A stretch of 34,317 nucleotides of DNA from Oscillatoria sp. HE19RPO. Lineage in GTDB: Bacteria > Cyanobacteriota > Cyanobacteriia > Cyanobacteriales > Laspinemataceae. A program made the translations under genes and the position numbers. Of the stretch, positions 25,573-33,768 are shown one piece after another. Where the stretch lies: NCBI RefSeq assembly GCF_024220515.1, contig NZ_JAMXOT010000133.1:1-34317 (forward strand), in the 5' to 3' direction. The notes under the pieces were generated by a model. That model was not told where the DNA came from. It saw only the letters and a program-made list of their open reading frames with translations, and ran no database searches. Position 1 is the first letter of the stretch. Every line of letters starts with the position of its first letter.

Positions 25573-25680
25573 ATCCGGTTGGTAATAGTCGGTTTTCTGT
25601 TGTAGCCTGCGGAGGCAGGCTTTGTTCGTGTAGCCCCAGGCTTAAGCCTGCGGGTTTTTACAGACCTTTCACAACCGGAT
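25573..25680. repeat. MITE-like element, 108 bp, copy 1
   Basis: ATCCGGTTG (25573-25581) and CAACCGGAT (25672-25680) are perfect 9-bp terminal inverted repeats. Inside are a 6-bp hairpin (GCCTGC 25605-25610 with GCAGGC 25615-25620) and the palindrome CAGGCTTAAGCCTG (25637-25650). It ends 13 bp from the stop of the catalase gene. A second copy lies at 31385-31478. Confidence 0.85.
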
Positions 25681-25693
25681 TCCGTATGAGCCC

Positions 25694-26671
25694 TTACCGA
25701 GGCGATTTCGGACTACTCAGATTCGTTTGGGGGTAGGAAGACCACTGGTTTGGTCCTTTCGGGGTGCCTGATTTCACCTCCGCAGAACGCTTCATACTCA
25801 GTTCTTGTTCCTTTTTGAACGCCTGTTCTTCCGTCAGATTCGTCCCTTCACTCGTCTGATTGCGGGTCATCCCTTCCGTCTTCACCACATAATCGAGGGG
25901 GTCATCCACATACACCCAATTTTCCCCATCGGGCCAAGACCCTTGACCTTCATTCCAAGGTCCGCGAGCACTGGTTCCATTGGACATATTAAAGTACAAA
26001 TGACTGTAGCGCGGGTCAGCTTGTAGCACTCCCGGTGGGAAATTGGGCTCAATAGTTTCCAAGGCTGCGGCGAACATTTTGTAGTGAGAAACTTCCCGCG
26101 TCATTAAGAAGCGCAGGGTGTCTTTGACTTCCGGATCATCGGTAAATTGCATCAAATATTCATAGACAATTTTCGCCCGAGATTCCGCCGCCAAATCCGA
26201 TCGCAAATCAACCGTCAAATCCCCATTGGCATCCACATAGCTTCCTGACCAAGGCACACCCTGGCTATTGGTGACCGCTGGACCCCCACCAGATACCGCT
26301 AAAAATTGCGGTCCCGTCATCGCCAGTTGATGGATCAGGTCCTCGCGTCCGCTCTTGTCTGTACCCATAAATTGCATGATTTCGCTGTTTTCCGCAGCGT
26401 TTTTCAGGTCTCCATTGATGCCATCCAATAACATGGTCACCAAGGCCCCGACAATCTCCAGATGGCTAAACTCTTCCGAGGCAATATCCATCAACATATC
26501 GTATTTTTCCGGGTATGCCTGACGCGCCGCAAAGGCCTGGACAAAATACTGCATCGCTGCGGCGAGTTCTCCGTTAGGACCGCCAAACTGTTCTAGCAGT
26601 AAGGTGGCAAAGCGGGGATCGGGTTTCGATACCCGCGCATTAAATTGTAATTCTTTGACGTGATAAAACAT
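25694..26671 (-). CDS. Manganese (non-haem) catalase
   Basis: This 325-residue ferritin-fold protein of the Mn-catalase family decomposes hydrogen peroxide at a dimanganese centre in the cytosol. The expected ligands are present: E35 (NGELAAAM), E67 and H70 (SEEFSHLE), E163 (AAESRAKIV) and H196 (REVSHYKMF). The C-terminal ~110 residues (for example NMSNGTSARGPWN and DPLDYVVKTEG) form the usual extension that wraps the neighbouring subunit, here with a further polar tail ending SSYPQTNLSSPKSPR. AAGGAAA lies about eight bases before the ATG at 26671. The gene appears monocistronic, with a MITE-like element just beyond its stop. Confidence 0.93.
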   Translation of the reverse strand: MFYHVKELQFNARVSKPDPRFATLLLEQFGGPNGELAAAMQYFVQAFAARQAYPEKYDMLMDIASEEFSHLEIVGALVTMLLDGINGDLKNAAENSEIMQFMGTDKSGREDLIHQLAMTGPQFLAVSGGGPAVTNSQGVPWSGSYVDANGDLTVDLRSDLAAESRAKIVYEYLMQFTDDPEVKDTLRFLMTREVSHYKMFAAALETIEPNFPPGVLQADPRYSHLYFNMSNGTSARGPWNEGQGSWPDGENWVYVDDPLDYVVKTEGMTRNQTSEGTNLTEEQAFKKEQELSMKRSAEVKSGTPKGPNQWSSYPQTNLSSPKSPR

Positions 26672-27407
26672 TTGATTTCCTTGGGATAAAATTCTACTTC
26701 TTTAGGGGGAGGGCAATTTTGTATTTGACCTTTTCATTGGATCAAACCACAACGCTAGGGCTAATTTCTCGGGCCAATTCTCCTCACCTAAATAACCAGG
26801 TTAGCGACTGATGAATCCTTCAGTTTCTACCCCAGGGATGAACCTGGGTCATAAATTATCTATTTTATCCAAGTGAATCAAAAAAAATCTTTAACTCATC
26901 ATTAGCCAATTAGGGACATAAATTTCTTGTTTACTCAAGACTTAGGCATTTTCCTGTATCCCAAGGTGCGGGAGAGAAAGAAAATTTCCCATAATATTTC
27001 GGGTTACTACTTTAAACATGACGAGTTGTGAACATAAATTATATCTAAGGAGGGATGAGATTAAGTCAAGAATAGATTACCCTAACCTTGATGAAATTAG
27101 GTGTGAAAATCTTGAATTTGATTGGGGATCTTCAATGGAGATTGAGGTACATAGCGGCCTTGAATTAACCAGTCTGAGGTATGGGTTGGATGGGTCAACT
27201 CAGAGCAAACAGTGGACTGAATAATTCCGGGAGAGGGACCGCCAAGAAGGGGACAGTCCTGGGGAGACGACTGCCCTTGGACCCTCAACACCAAAGGACG
27301 GCGATCGGGACCCTAGTCAGCCGTGGATCCTAGACTCGGGCTTTTTGGGCGATCGCAAATCTGTTTCCATCCTCCAAAGCCACCCCAAACATGAGAAAAT
27401 ATAAATC
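26672..27407. other. Intergenic region upstream of the catalase gene
   Basis: A small hairpin CCCAGG/CCTGGG lies at 26831-26848. A 68-codon plus-strand frame at 27018-27224 lacks a ribosome binding site and recognisable motifs. The segment around 27250-27340 has GC-rich partial inverted repeats (GGACAGTC against GACTGCCC). With the plus-strand terminator at 27421-27468 it could belong to an unannotated transcript, but nothing here is firm. Confidence 0.4.
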
Positions 27408-27656
27408 TCAGCCATAGAATAACCACAGCCCTAGGAATTTGACTGGGCCTGAGTTCCCTGTGGTTTTTAACCCAGAGTCCAAATCAACCAGACTCTTGGG
27501 GCAACAACCGGATTCAGTCCCCGGAAACACCAGAGGCGATCGCCCTTCCCGCTTTACCGGGATTGCTGCCAAATCGTCATGATCGCAGGTACAATCGGTA
27601 CAGTATCCATTCCCAGGAGCCAGACACTCCCATCGGAGGGTCTTTTTTGTAGTCAT
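27408..27656 (-). CDS. Possible small Cys-rich protein (82 residues)
   Basis: The frame begins MTTKKTLRWECLAPGNGYCT and continues DCTCDHDD, with a later ESGCCP, giving six cysteines of possible metal-binding type. I do not recognise it. It lacks a clear ribosome binding site, and its 3' third overlaps a strong plus-strand terminator hairpin, which argues against it. It is read divergently from the Crp/Fnr gene 184 bp away. Confidence 0.25.
   Translation of the reverse strand: MTTKKTLRWECLAPGNGYCTDCTCDHDDLAAIPVKREGRSPLVFPGTESGCCPKSLVDLDSGLKTTGNSGPVKFLGLWLFYG
27421..27468 (+). terminator. Rho-independent-type terminator on the plus strand
   Basis: AACCACAG (27421-27428) pairs with CTGTGGTT (27458-27465), an inner GGAA/TTCC adds four pairs, and the T-run TTTTT follows at 27464-27468. 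No convincing plus-strand gene precedes it, which hints at a small RNA or an unrecognised short gene upstream. Confidence 0.55.
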
Positions 27657-27840
27657 TGTTAATCAGGAGCAACAAAGAAGCGTGTTTGATTCAGACGCCG
27701 ACCCCCAATCAGCATTCCCCAAGGGATTTGCCCTCAAGGGTCAGCCCTGGAAAATAGGTCTCCTGTTGCCTGTTTTAGCAAGCTCAAATTCTCGACTCTG
27801 CGCTATTACTTATCCTCATTCCCTATCTTAAATATCTTTC

Positions 27841-28524
27841 ATGCAGACCGAAGCCTTTAGTGAGCTTTTCCCGCTATTTAGTGCCGCCAATCCAGAAACC
27901 CTGGAATGGCTTTTGTCCGTTGCGGTTGAGCACGAATATCCATCAGGCAGAGCAGTCTTAATGGAAGATGCCTGGGGCAATGCCGTTTACTTTGTCGTCA
28001 CCGGATGGGTCAAAGTCCGACGCCTCTATGGGGACAATGTAGTAACCCTCGCCATTCTCGGTCGAGGTGACTTCTTTGGGGAAATGGCAATTCTCGATGA
28101 ATCGCCCCGTTCCACCGACGTGATTGCCCTCTCAACGGTACAACTCCTGAGCGTTTCCGCCCAGCGGTTTATCCAAACCCTGTTTAAAGACGCTCAACTC
28201 CATCATCGGATGCTCCAACTCATGGTCCGACGACTCAGACAGACTAATTTGCGCTTTCAATTGCGCAACCGTCCCCCAGCGGTTAAACTGGCCAATACCT
28301 TAGTTTCTCTGGCCGAAAACTATGGACAGGCTACCGAGAAAGGGACAGAAATCTACAATATTCCCTATAAAGACTTAGCAGATGTCACCGATATTGGCGT
28401 CGAAGAAACCAGCAAAATTATGGAAAAATTGAACGCCAAAGGCTGGATTAAAATTGATGAAGCTGCTGAATCTCTTTATTTGGTCAACCTCAAACAGTTG
28501 ACCCACTTAGCGGGCCACGTTTGA
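27841..28524 (+). CDS. Crp/Fnr-family transcriptional regulator
   Basis: This 227-residue protein has an N-terminal cyclic-nucleotide-binding-like domain with GDFFGEMAILDESPRSTDV (residues 76-94). G80-E81 and R90-S91 align with the cAMP-contacting GE and RS of E. coli CRP, so cyclic nucleotide binding is plausible. A long dimer helix (HHRMLQLMVRRLRQTNLRFQ) precedes a winged helix-turn-helix (YKDLADVTDIGVEETSKIME, then LNAKGWIKI). No FNR-type cysteine cluster is seen. The ATG at 27841 has no Shine-Dalgarno. Cyanobacteria carry several such regulators, and I cannot say which orthologue this is. The target genes are unknown; the next gene, 172 bp downstream, is in the same direction. Confidence 0.9.
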   Translation: MQTEAFSELFPLFSAANPETLEWLLSVAVEHEYPSGRAVLMEDAWGNAVYFVVTGWVKVRRLYGDNVVTLAILGRGDFFGEMAILDESPRSTDVIALSTVQLLSVSAQRFIQTLFKDAQLHHRMLQLMVRRLRQTNLRFQLRNRPPAVKLANTLVSLAENYGQATEKGTEIYNIPYKDLADVTDIGVEETSKIMEKLNAKGWIKIDEAAESLYLVNLKQLTHLAGHV

Positions 28525-28696
28525 GCGATTTTTAGCGAAAATATCCAAGGTTAGGGGCATTCTAATCGCAGGGAAGGGGATTAGGCGATCGCGCCTGAAG
28601 CACTCACCGCCATCCAATCAAACGTGGCGAATCGACAGTCTAACATACTGCCCCTAACCGAGTCCAGATTAGCCGATAACCTAACAAACATAACCG

Positions 28697-30490
28697 ATGA
28701 CTGAAGCAACGACAATTCCACCGAGTACGATGCCTCGAATCGCACCGGATGTTTACTATCAGGTGGCGATGTATGAGCCAGAATCTCATCTGTTTGACGT
28801 GATGTTAAAAGTGCGGGGATGGCGAGCATCGGTCCTGGATTTGAAAATGCCCGTATGGACTCCCGGTTCCTATTTAGTGCGGGAGTATGCCAAACATCTC
28901 CAGGAATTCTCCGCTGAAGACGCCAACGAAATTGCCCTACCTTGGCGCAAAATCAGCAAAAATCACTGGCAAATCGAAACCCCAGAACTCTCGGAAATTA
29001 TTGTTCGCTATCGCATCTATGCCAATGAACTTTCGGTCCGAACCAATCACCTAGATAGCACTCATGGCTATTTTAACGGGGCTGCCCTATTCTTTTATAT
29101 CCCCGGGTTTGAAAAAAGCCCCCTCTCCATCCAGATTATCCCTCCAAAACCGGAATGGCGGGTTACCACTTCACTGCCCTCCAAATCGGGACGTCCCCAC
29201 ACCTTTACCGCCCCGGATTTTGATACCTTGGTGGATAGCCCCTTTGAAATTGGCACCCACCAATCCTACTATTTTGAAGTCGAACATAAACCCCATGAAT
29301 TAGCCATTTGGGGCCAAGGAAATATCCAAGCTGAACGGCTGATTTCTGATATTGAAAAAATCATTGAAACCGAAAGTCGGCTATTCGGCGGGTTACCTTA
29401 CGATCGCTATCTGTTTATCCTCCATCTCTCCTCCCAAGGCTATGGCGGATTGGAACATAAAAATAGCTGTTCTTTGAACTATCCCCGCTTTGGCTTTAGA
29501 AATACCGAAAAATACAACCGTTTCATCCAATTAGTCGCCCACGAATTCTTTCACTTGTGGAATGTCAAACGCATTCGCCCCAAACCCCTGGAAGTCTTTA
29601 ACTATGAAGGGGAAACCTACACCACATCTCTATGGTTTTGTGAAGGAACGACCAGTTATTATGATATCTTGCTGCCCCTGTGGGCGGGGATTTATGAGGC
29701 GAAAGTCGCTTTACAAGGGCTGAGTAAAGATATTACCCGCTTGCAAACCCTCCCCGGACGTCGGTATCAACCCTTGAGTGAATCCAGTTGGGATGCTTGG
29801 ATTAAATTATATCGCCGGGATGCCAATAGCGATAATTCCCAAATTTCCTATTATTTGAAAGGAGAATTAGTCTCTCTGTTGTTGGATTTGCGGATTCGGG
29901 CAAACTCCGGCAACGAGCGATCGCTGGATCAGGTGATGCAGCAAATGTGGCAACGGTTTGGTCCTGAAGAAATTGGCTTTACCGATGAGGAACTCAAAGC
30001 AATTATCGAATCCGTTGCGGAAGAAGATTTAACCGACTTCTTTAACGACTACATCCACGGGACTGCGGAATTACCCCTGGAGGAGTATCTGCAACCCTTT
30101 GGGTTAAAAGTGCAACCCGTTGAAAATAATGATGCGGCACCGTTTTTGGGCTTGACAGTTAAGACAGAAAATGGTAGAGCGGTGATTAAATTTGTGGAAA
30201 TGGGTTCACCGGCACAACGGGCGGGAATCGATGCCGATGACGAGTTACTGGCGATCGATGGAATGCGCGTGACGGCAGAAGATTTGGGCGATCGCCTGAA
30301 AGACTATCAAACCGGGTCCAAAATCCAAATTACGGTTTTCCATCAAGAACAATTACGAACTGTTGAGACGGTTCTCGCCCTACCCCGTCCCACCACTTAC
30401 AATATCGTCCCCATTCAGAATCCCACCGCCACTCAACAGAATAATCTCAAAGGGTGGTTGGGGAGTTCGGTGACGCAACTTAAAGGGTAA
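28697..30490 (+). CDS. M61-family metallopeptidase (glycyl-aminopeptidase type) with PDZ domain
   Basis: This is a 597-residue zinc peptidase. The N-terminal beta-domain of M61 is followed by a thermolysin-like catalytic domain with GLEHKNS (residues 251-257), the zinc motif HEFFH (282-286) followed by LWNVKRIRP, and the third ligand Glu in WFCEGTTSYYD (near 316). Residues about 490-575 form a PDZ domain (PFLGLTVKTENG, GSPAQRAGIDADDELLAIDG). Characterised members cleave N-terminal Gly or Ala. No signal peptide is evident, so it is probably cytosolic. The ATG at 28697 precedes MTEATTIPP, a short linker before the conserved YQVAMYEPESH. Palindromic repeats start 12 bp beyond the stop. Confidence 0.93.
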   Translation: MTEATTIPPSTMPRIAPDVYYQVAMYEPESHLFDVMLKVRGWRASVLDLKMPVWTPGSYLVREYAKHLQEFSAEDANEIALPWRKISKNHWQIETPELSEIIVRYRIYANELSVRTNHLDSTHGYFNGAALFFYIPGFEKSPLSIQIIPPKPEWRVTTSLPSKSGRPHTFTAPDFDTLVDSPFEIGTHQSYYFEVEHKPHELAIWGQGNIQAERLISDIEKIIETESRLFGGLPYDRYLFILHLSSQGYGGLEHKNSCSLNYPRFGFRNTEKYNRFIQLVAHEFFHLWNVKRIRPKPLEVFNYEGETYTTSLWFCEGTTSYYDILLPLWAGIYEAKVALQGLSKDITRLQTLPGRRYQPLSESSWDAWIKLYRRDANSDNSQISYYLKGELVSLLLDLRIRANSGNERSLDQVMQQMWQRFGPEEIGFTDEELKAIIESVAEEDLTDFFNDYIHGTAELPLEEYLQPFGLKVQPVENNDAAPFLGLTVKTENGRAVIKFVEMGSPAQRAGIDADDELLAIDGMRVTAEDLGDRLKDYQTGSKIQITVFHQEQLRTVETVLALPRPTTYNIVPIQNPTATQQNNLKGWLGSSVTQLKG

Positions 30491-30501
30491 ATGGGCGGAA
30501 A

Positions 30502-30655
30502 GGGGATAACGACTGAAGTCGTTACTACGAACGGGGGGATAACGACTGAAGTCGTTACTACGAACGGGGGGATAACGACTGAAGTCGTTACTACAAACAA
30601 TAGCCTCAAGTCTTGTGTTTTTGTTCGTAGTGACGACTTTAGTCGTCTCTTCGGG
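30502..30655. repeat. Array of the AACGACTGAAGTCGTT repeat: three direct copies and one inverted copy
   Basis: GATAACGACTGAAGTCGTTA recurs at 30505, 30538 and 30571 (33-bp period), each followed by CTACGAAC or CTACAAAC. An inverted, slightly changed copy (GTTCGTAG, then GACGACTTTAGTCGTC) lies at 30623-30655 and ends in CTCTTCGGG, matching the GAAGAG flank of the units at 1-140. The array fills the gap between the M61 and TerB-like genes. Confidence 0.93.
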
Positions 30656-30751
30656 CAACCCATTTCCTAAGATAATCTTACGTTAGAGGGCGAACCCGGC
30701 GATCGCATGATAAGGTTTTGCCACAAGTTCCCATGTTTTGAGGAAAGAACA

Positions 30752-31237
30752 ATGGTAATGCAACCCCCACCCCCACCTTCCATCACCCCCCGTCAGATGA
30801 ACCTGTTACGAGTTGTAACGGCAATGGCATGGGCGGATGGTGAACTCGCGGCAGAAGAAGTCGATATCATGCTCGATCGCTTTAGTCGCTTATTTTCCGT
30901 CAGTTCCGAACAACAAACTAAACTCAAAGAAGAACTGCGGGACTACATGATGCAAAACATCCCCCTGGAAGAATTAATCCCGAAACTCGCCACCCAACCG
31001 GAACGGGAACTGGTTCTGCAACTCGGCTATGAAGTCATCGCCTCCAGTGCAAGGACTCCCGATGAACCTAATATTAATGCTGAAGAAGCTGAAGCCTACC
31101 AAAAACTCGTTTCCCTCCTGAATTTGCCCCAGGATGTCGTTGGGCGTGTCGAAGCCGAAGCGGAAAAAAGTTTACAAAATGAGGAAGGAATTATCGAAAA
31201 ACTTGCCTCTCAACTTCAAGCCTTTTTGAATCAATAA
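30752..31237 (+). CDS. TerB-like (tellurite-resistance/DjlA N-terminal) helical protein
   Basis: This 161-residue, all-helical acidic protein has the TerB-type signature AMAWADGELAAEEVDIMLDR near residues 24-43, where the DGE turn can hold a metal ion. The second helical half carries LGYEVIASSARTPDEPNINA, a repeat of the same fold. Stand-alone TerB-like proteins occur widely in cyanobacteria; the biochemical role is unclear and tellurite resistance should not be assumed. I chose the ATG at 30752 because AGGAAAG lies seven bases upstream; an earlier in-frame ATG at 30707 would add a poorly conserved stretch. The proline run (MVMQPPPPPS) is a flexible start. Confidence 0.82.
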   Translation: MVMQPPPPPSITPRQMNLLRVVTAMAWADGELAAEEVDIMLDRFSRLFSVSSEQQTKLKEELRDYMMQNIPLEELIPKLATQPERELVLQLGYEVIASSARTPDEPNINAEEAEAYQKLVSLLNLPQDVVGRVEAEAEKSLQNEEGIIEKLASQLQAFLNQ

Positions 31238-31283
31238 TATCAGCTTAGATACTCATCTATGGAGGGATATCCAGCATAGAAAA

Positions 31284-31304
31284 GGGTACGGCAATGCCGT
31301 ACCC
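31284..31304 (+). terminator. Hairpin downstream of the TerB-like gene
   Basis: GGGTACGGC (31284-31292) pairs with GCCGTACCC (31296-31304) around the loop AAT, 46 bp beyond the stop. There is no U-tract (TGCTCACTG follows), so termination is possible but not certain. Confidence 0.45.
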
Positions 31305-31333
31305 TGCTCACTGAGAGGGCGTTTGCGGATAAA

Positions 31334-31360
31334 GAAACGACTGAAGTCGTTACTACAAAC
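31334..31360. repeat. Single copy of the AACGACTGAAGTCGTT repeat
   Basis: The core AACGACTGAAGTCGTT followed by ACTACAAAC matches the arrays at 1-140 and 30502-30655. Confidence 0.9.
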
Positions 31361-31384
31361 AATCCCATCAACTTCTTATACCCA

Positions 31385-31478
31385 ATCCGGTTGGTAATAG
31401 TCGGTTTTCGCTTTTAGCCCGCGCAGGCGGGCTTCGTTCGTGTAGCCCCAGGCTTGAGCCTGCGGGTTTTTGCCGGAT
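31385..31478. repeat. MITE-like element, copy 2 (94 bp, right end shortened)
   Basis: The left end ATCCGGTTGGTAATAGTCGG is identical to copy 1. Hairpin 1 is GCCCGC (31417-31422) with GCGGGC (31427-31432), and the second is CAGGCTTGAGCCTG (31449-31462). The right end is reduced to GCCGGAT, and its last base is part of the nadA stop codon. Compared with copy 1, hairpin 1 shows a T:A to C:G exchange that keeps pairing. Confidence 0.85.
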
Positions 31479-32452
31479 TACGCGCTCATTTCTAGCATTC
31501 GTTGAATCGGGCGTAATGCTGCTATGCGCGTTTCCTCCGGTAAGGTAATCTCCGGGGCGCGATTTTTCATCGCCAGATATAACTTTTCTAAGGTATTCAG
31601 CCTCATGTGAGGGCATTCATTACAAGCACAACTATTCATCGGTGGCGCAGGAATAAACTGTTTATCTTGCGCTTGTTTTTGCATTTGATGAATGATTCCC
31701 GGTTCCGTGGCAACAATAAATACTGTGCTGGCACTATTTTGAGCATAGTTTAACAATGCACTGGTTGAACCGACATAATTCGCATGGCGCAACACCGGGG
31801 GTTCACACTCGGGATGAGCAATGATTTGCGCTTCGGGATGTTGAATTTTAAGCTGAACAATTTTCTTTTCAGAAAAGGTTTCATGCACCATACAACTGCC
31901 TTGCCATAAGACCATATCCCGGCCCGTTTGCTCCATCACATACCGACCTAAATTGCGGTCTGGGGCAAAAATAATCGGCTGATTTTCGGGAATTTGGCGC
32001 ACCAGTTTAACGGCATTAGAACTGGTGCAGATAATGTCGCTCATGGCTTTAATGGCCGCAGAGCAGTTAATGTAAGAGATAACAATATGATCCGGATGAG
32101 CGGCTTTAAATTCCCCAAAGGCATCGGGAGGACAACTATCAGCCAGGGAACAACCGGCATCCAAATCGGGAAGCAAGACCAGTTTATTGGGATTCAAGAT
32201 TTTGGCCGTTTCTGCCATGAAGTGAACTCCGGCAAAGACGATGACATCGGCGTTCGTATTGGCAGCTTTGCGGGCCAGTTCGAGGGAATCGCCAATATAG
32301 TCAGCAATATCCTGAATGTCGGGTTCTTGATAGTAGTGGGCGAGGATAACGGCATTGAGTTCCTGCTTCAGGGATTCAATGGCGGCAAATAAATCGTCTG
32401 GAATCGCGGAGGTTTGGGCAGAATTGGGCGGGGATAAAGTAGCAGTAAACAC
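31478..32452 (-). CDS. nadA: Quinolinate synthase A
   Basis: NadA condenses iminoaspartate with dihydroxyacetone phosphate to quinolinate, the second step of de novo NAD synthesis, using a [4Fe-4S] cluster. This 324-residue protein has the three expected cluster cysteines: C101 ([11 protein letters not shown]), C187 (QGSCMVHE) and C280 (CACNECPHM). It also has the family blocks [37 protein letters not shown] and PECEPPVL. The start is a GTG at 32452 with no in-frame ATG nearby and no clear ribosome binding site. No nadB or nadC is adjacent. A MITE-like element abuts its stop codon. Confidence 0.97.
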   Translation of the reverse strand: MFTATLSPPNSAQTSAIPDDLFAAIESLKQELNAVILAHYYQEPDIQDIADYIGDSLELARKAANTNADVIVFAGVHFMAETAKILNPNKLVLLPDLDAGCSLADSCPPDAFGEFKAAHPDHIVISYINCSAAIKAMSDIICTSSNAVKLVRQIPENQPIIFAPDRNLGRYVMEQTGRDMVLWQGSCMVHETFSEKKIVQLKIQHPEAQIIAHPECEPPVLRHANYVGSTSALLNYAQNSASTVFIVATEPGIIHQMQKQAQDKQFIPAPPMNSCACNECPHMRLNTLEKLYLAMKNRAPEITLPEETRIAALRPIQRMLEMSA

Positions 32453-32497
32453 AATTTTCAGGGGGTGAACTTGCAGTTCTTTAGGGTGTTATTCCTA

Positions 32498-32527
32498 ATT
32501 ATAGTATTTTTTACCAAAAAGAGTCGA
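32498..32527 (-). promoter_or_regulatory. Candidate promoter for nadA
   Basis: On the minus strand a perfect TATAAT (plus 32498-32503) lies 18 bp downstream of TCGACT (plus 32522-32527, 4/6 to TTGACA). It is 45 bp upstream of the GTG start. The spacing is at the upper end of the usual range. Confidence 0.4.
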
Positions 32528-32566
32528 GTCTGGGGTCCCGATCCTGACAAGGTTAGTGCCTGAAGA

Positions 32567-32585
32567 GGGTTTGGAGACCAAACCC
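32567..32585 (-). terminator. 8-bp hairpin between the repeat protein gene and nadA
   Basis: GGGTTTGG (32567-32574) and CCAAACCC (32578-32585) form a perfect stem with the loop AGA, about 20 bp downstream of the minus-strand gene ending at 32607. There is no U-tract on the minus strand. It could be a repeat remnant, as it is followed by CCTACA as in other local elements. Confidence 0.4.
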
Positions 32586-32606
32586 CTACATGAGGGAGAG
32601 GGCCGC

Positions 32607-33374
32607 CTAATTTTCTAGGGAAATCTTTTCCATCCCCAGTTCCCGACTGCCGGTTCTCGCCCAACGTGCCGTGGCTTCGTTGCCCTTAAATTCATAATCC
32701 AAGACGGCGAGGTTACTGCTAGTCCCCCAACCGACAACTAGCCAATCATCCACCCGCAAACCGATCCCGCGATAGGTTTGATCTTCTACATTCCAGGTGA
32801 CTTGATAGATATCGCGGGATTCGGTAATGGTTAATTCTCCACCGAAGGCAGAATCCTCTTCTCCAGGGTCTGTACTCTGAATTTGATAGGAACCTGCTAA
32901 CTCTCCCGATCGCCCTCCGGTGGCTCGTTCGGTCCCCACTTCACCATTGACGGTACTGAGGGTCCATTTGCCATCTAAGGTGCCATCGTCCTGGATGCGA
33001 TACAGGGCCACACCATAAATCTCCTCGTCTAGTCCGGCCCCCACCAGTAACCGGCCCTCTTCATAGAACCCCAACCCGGAATAATTGCCTTCGGAGGTTT
33101 CCCAAGAGACTTGATAGAGGTTGTCAGTATTTCCAATAGCTGTAATATCCAGGCTACCCGTGTAAGCTTGTCCCCGGGGAGTTCTGGCTTCCTGAATCTC
33201 CCAGACTCCTTCGAGGCGATCGGGTGCGGACTGTCGCCGCCAGAAAAATGCAGTTTGATGGGACTCTAGTTCCTGAATCACAGGCTGTGCGATCGCCCCG
33301 ATGGTGGGGGATGCAGGCAGGGTCAACACCATCAGGACACTCAAGAGATAACGGGCTGTCTTGCGATCGGTCAT
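32607..33374 (-). CDS. Secreted protein with two internal beta-rich repeats, function unknown
   Basis: This 255-residue protein has a signal peptide (MTDRKTARYL, then LSVLMVLTLPASPTIGAIAQ). The mature part is two repeats of about 95 residues. Repeat 1 (about 54-152) has YQVSWETSEGNYSGLGFYE, LLVGAG, ALYRIQDDGTLDGKW. Repeat 2 (about 158-255) has YQVTWNVEDQTYRGIGLRV, LVVGWG and LDYEFKGNEATARW. The alternating pattern suggests a lipocalin- or avidin-like beta barrel, but I do not recognise a named family. The ATG at 33374 is chosen because AAGGAG lies about ten bases upstream and the signal peptide starts there; an upstream extension to 33566 is unsupported. It probably acts in the periplasm. Confidence 0.78.
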   Translation of the reverse strand: MTDRKTARYLLSVLMVLTLPASPTIGAIAQPVIQELESHQTAFFWRRQSAPDRLEGVWEIQEARTPRGQAYTGSLDITAIGNTDNLYQVSWETSEGNYSGLGFYEEGRLLVGAGLDEEIYGVALYRIQDDGTLDGKWTLSTVNGEVGTERATGGRSGELAGSYQIQSTDPGEEDSAFGGELTITESRDIYQVTWNVEDQTYRGIGLRVDDWLVVGWGTSSNLAVLDYEFKGNEATARWARTGSRELGMEKISLEN

Positions 33375-33626
33375 GATCGGATTTCTCCTTTGTTCAGTTG
33401 GATCAAGGGTGAACTGGCGGGTCTTTTGGAGGAAACAGATCACTCCAATGCCCGGTATGAAGGGTGATGACCCCGTTGTAGTCCGGAGGGTTTCGCGGGG
33501 GTCGGAGTCTCCCGCTTGGCCGGATCTTGGCCAGATAGAATCCTCTATCGACTCGGGGTCATTCATTGGCTTTCCCTATATATGGAGTTAAATCCCCGAA
33601 ATTTTCCTAGGTTCGAGGCTGTAAAA

Positions 33627-33672
33627 TCTCTCAATCGCAGTTCAGGCAAGGGCTTAAGCCCGGTTTGAGAGA
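33627..33672. repeat. Nested inverted repeat upstream of the glutamine-riboswitch promoter
   Basis: TCTCTCAA (33627-33634) pairs with TTGAGAGA (33665-33672) and encloses the perfect palindrome GGGCTTAAGCCC (33650-33661). It lies about 50 bp upstream of the -35 element at 33724 in the divergent intergenic region. It may be a small repeat or an operator. Confidence 0.6.
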
Positions 33673-33723
33673 CAAATCATCTATGCCTTAAGGAGTAATT
33701 TTGAAAAAAAACTTGAAAAACCC

Positions 33724-33752
33724 TTGACATTTGATTTTAAAACGGTAACAAT
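33724..33752 (+). promoter_or_regulatory. Sigma-70-type promoter of the riboswitch/DUF4278 unit
   Basis: A perfect TTGACA -35 (33724-33729) is followed after 17 bp by AACAAT (33747-33752, 4/6 to TATAAT). Transcription would begin near 33758-33760, about ten bases before the riboswitch aptamer, giving a leader of about 140 bases. The -10 lies inside the NtcA site. Confidence 0.75.
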
Positions 33753-33758
33753 GAATAC
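33745..33758 (+). promoter_or_regulatory. NtcA-binding site overlapping the -10 region
   Basis: GTAACAATGAATAC is a perfect match to the NtcA consensus GTA-N8-TAC. NtcA-activated promoters carry the site near -41; here it covers the -10 and the likely start point, the arrangement expected for repression. NtcA represses the glutamine-synthetase inactivating-factor genes gifA and gifB from promoter-overlapping sites. The prediction is low expression under nitrogen limitation. Confidence 0.8.
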
Positions 33759-33768
33759 AGAAAGTAAA

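Noticed and set aside
27018-27224. 68-codon plus-strand open frame MTSCEHKLYLRRDEIK
   Set aside because: It has no Shine-Dalgarno or clear promoter and no recognisable family; it is only mentioned in the intergenic entry.
30380-30663. Minus-strand open frames with a repeated SNDFSRYPPVR motif
   Set aside because: The amino-acid repeat is only the translation of the DNA palindrome array at 30502-30655; there is no ribosome binding site.
33375-33566. N-terminal extension of the secreted repeat protein
   Set aside because: The signal peptide and AAGGAG point to the ATG at 33374; the extension would bury the signal peptide.
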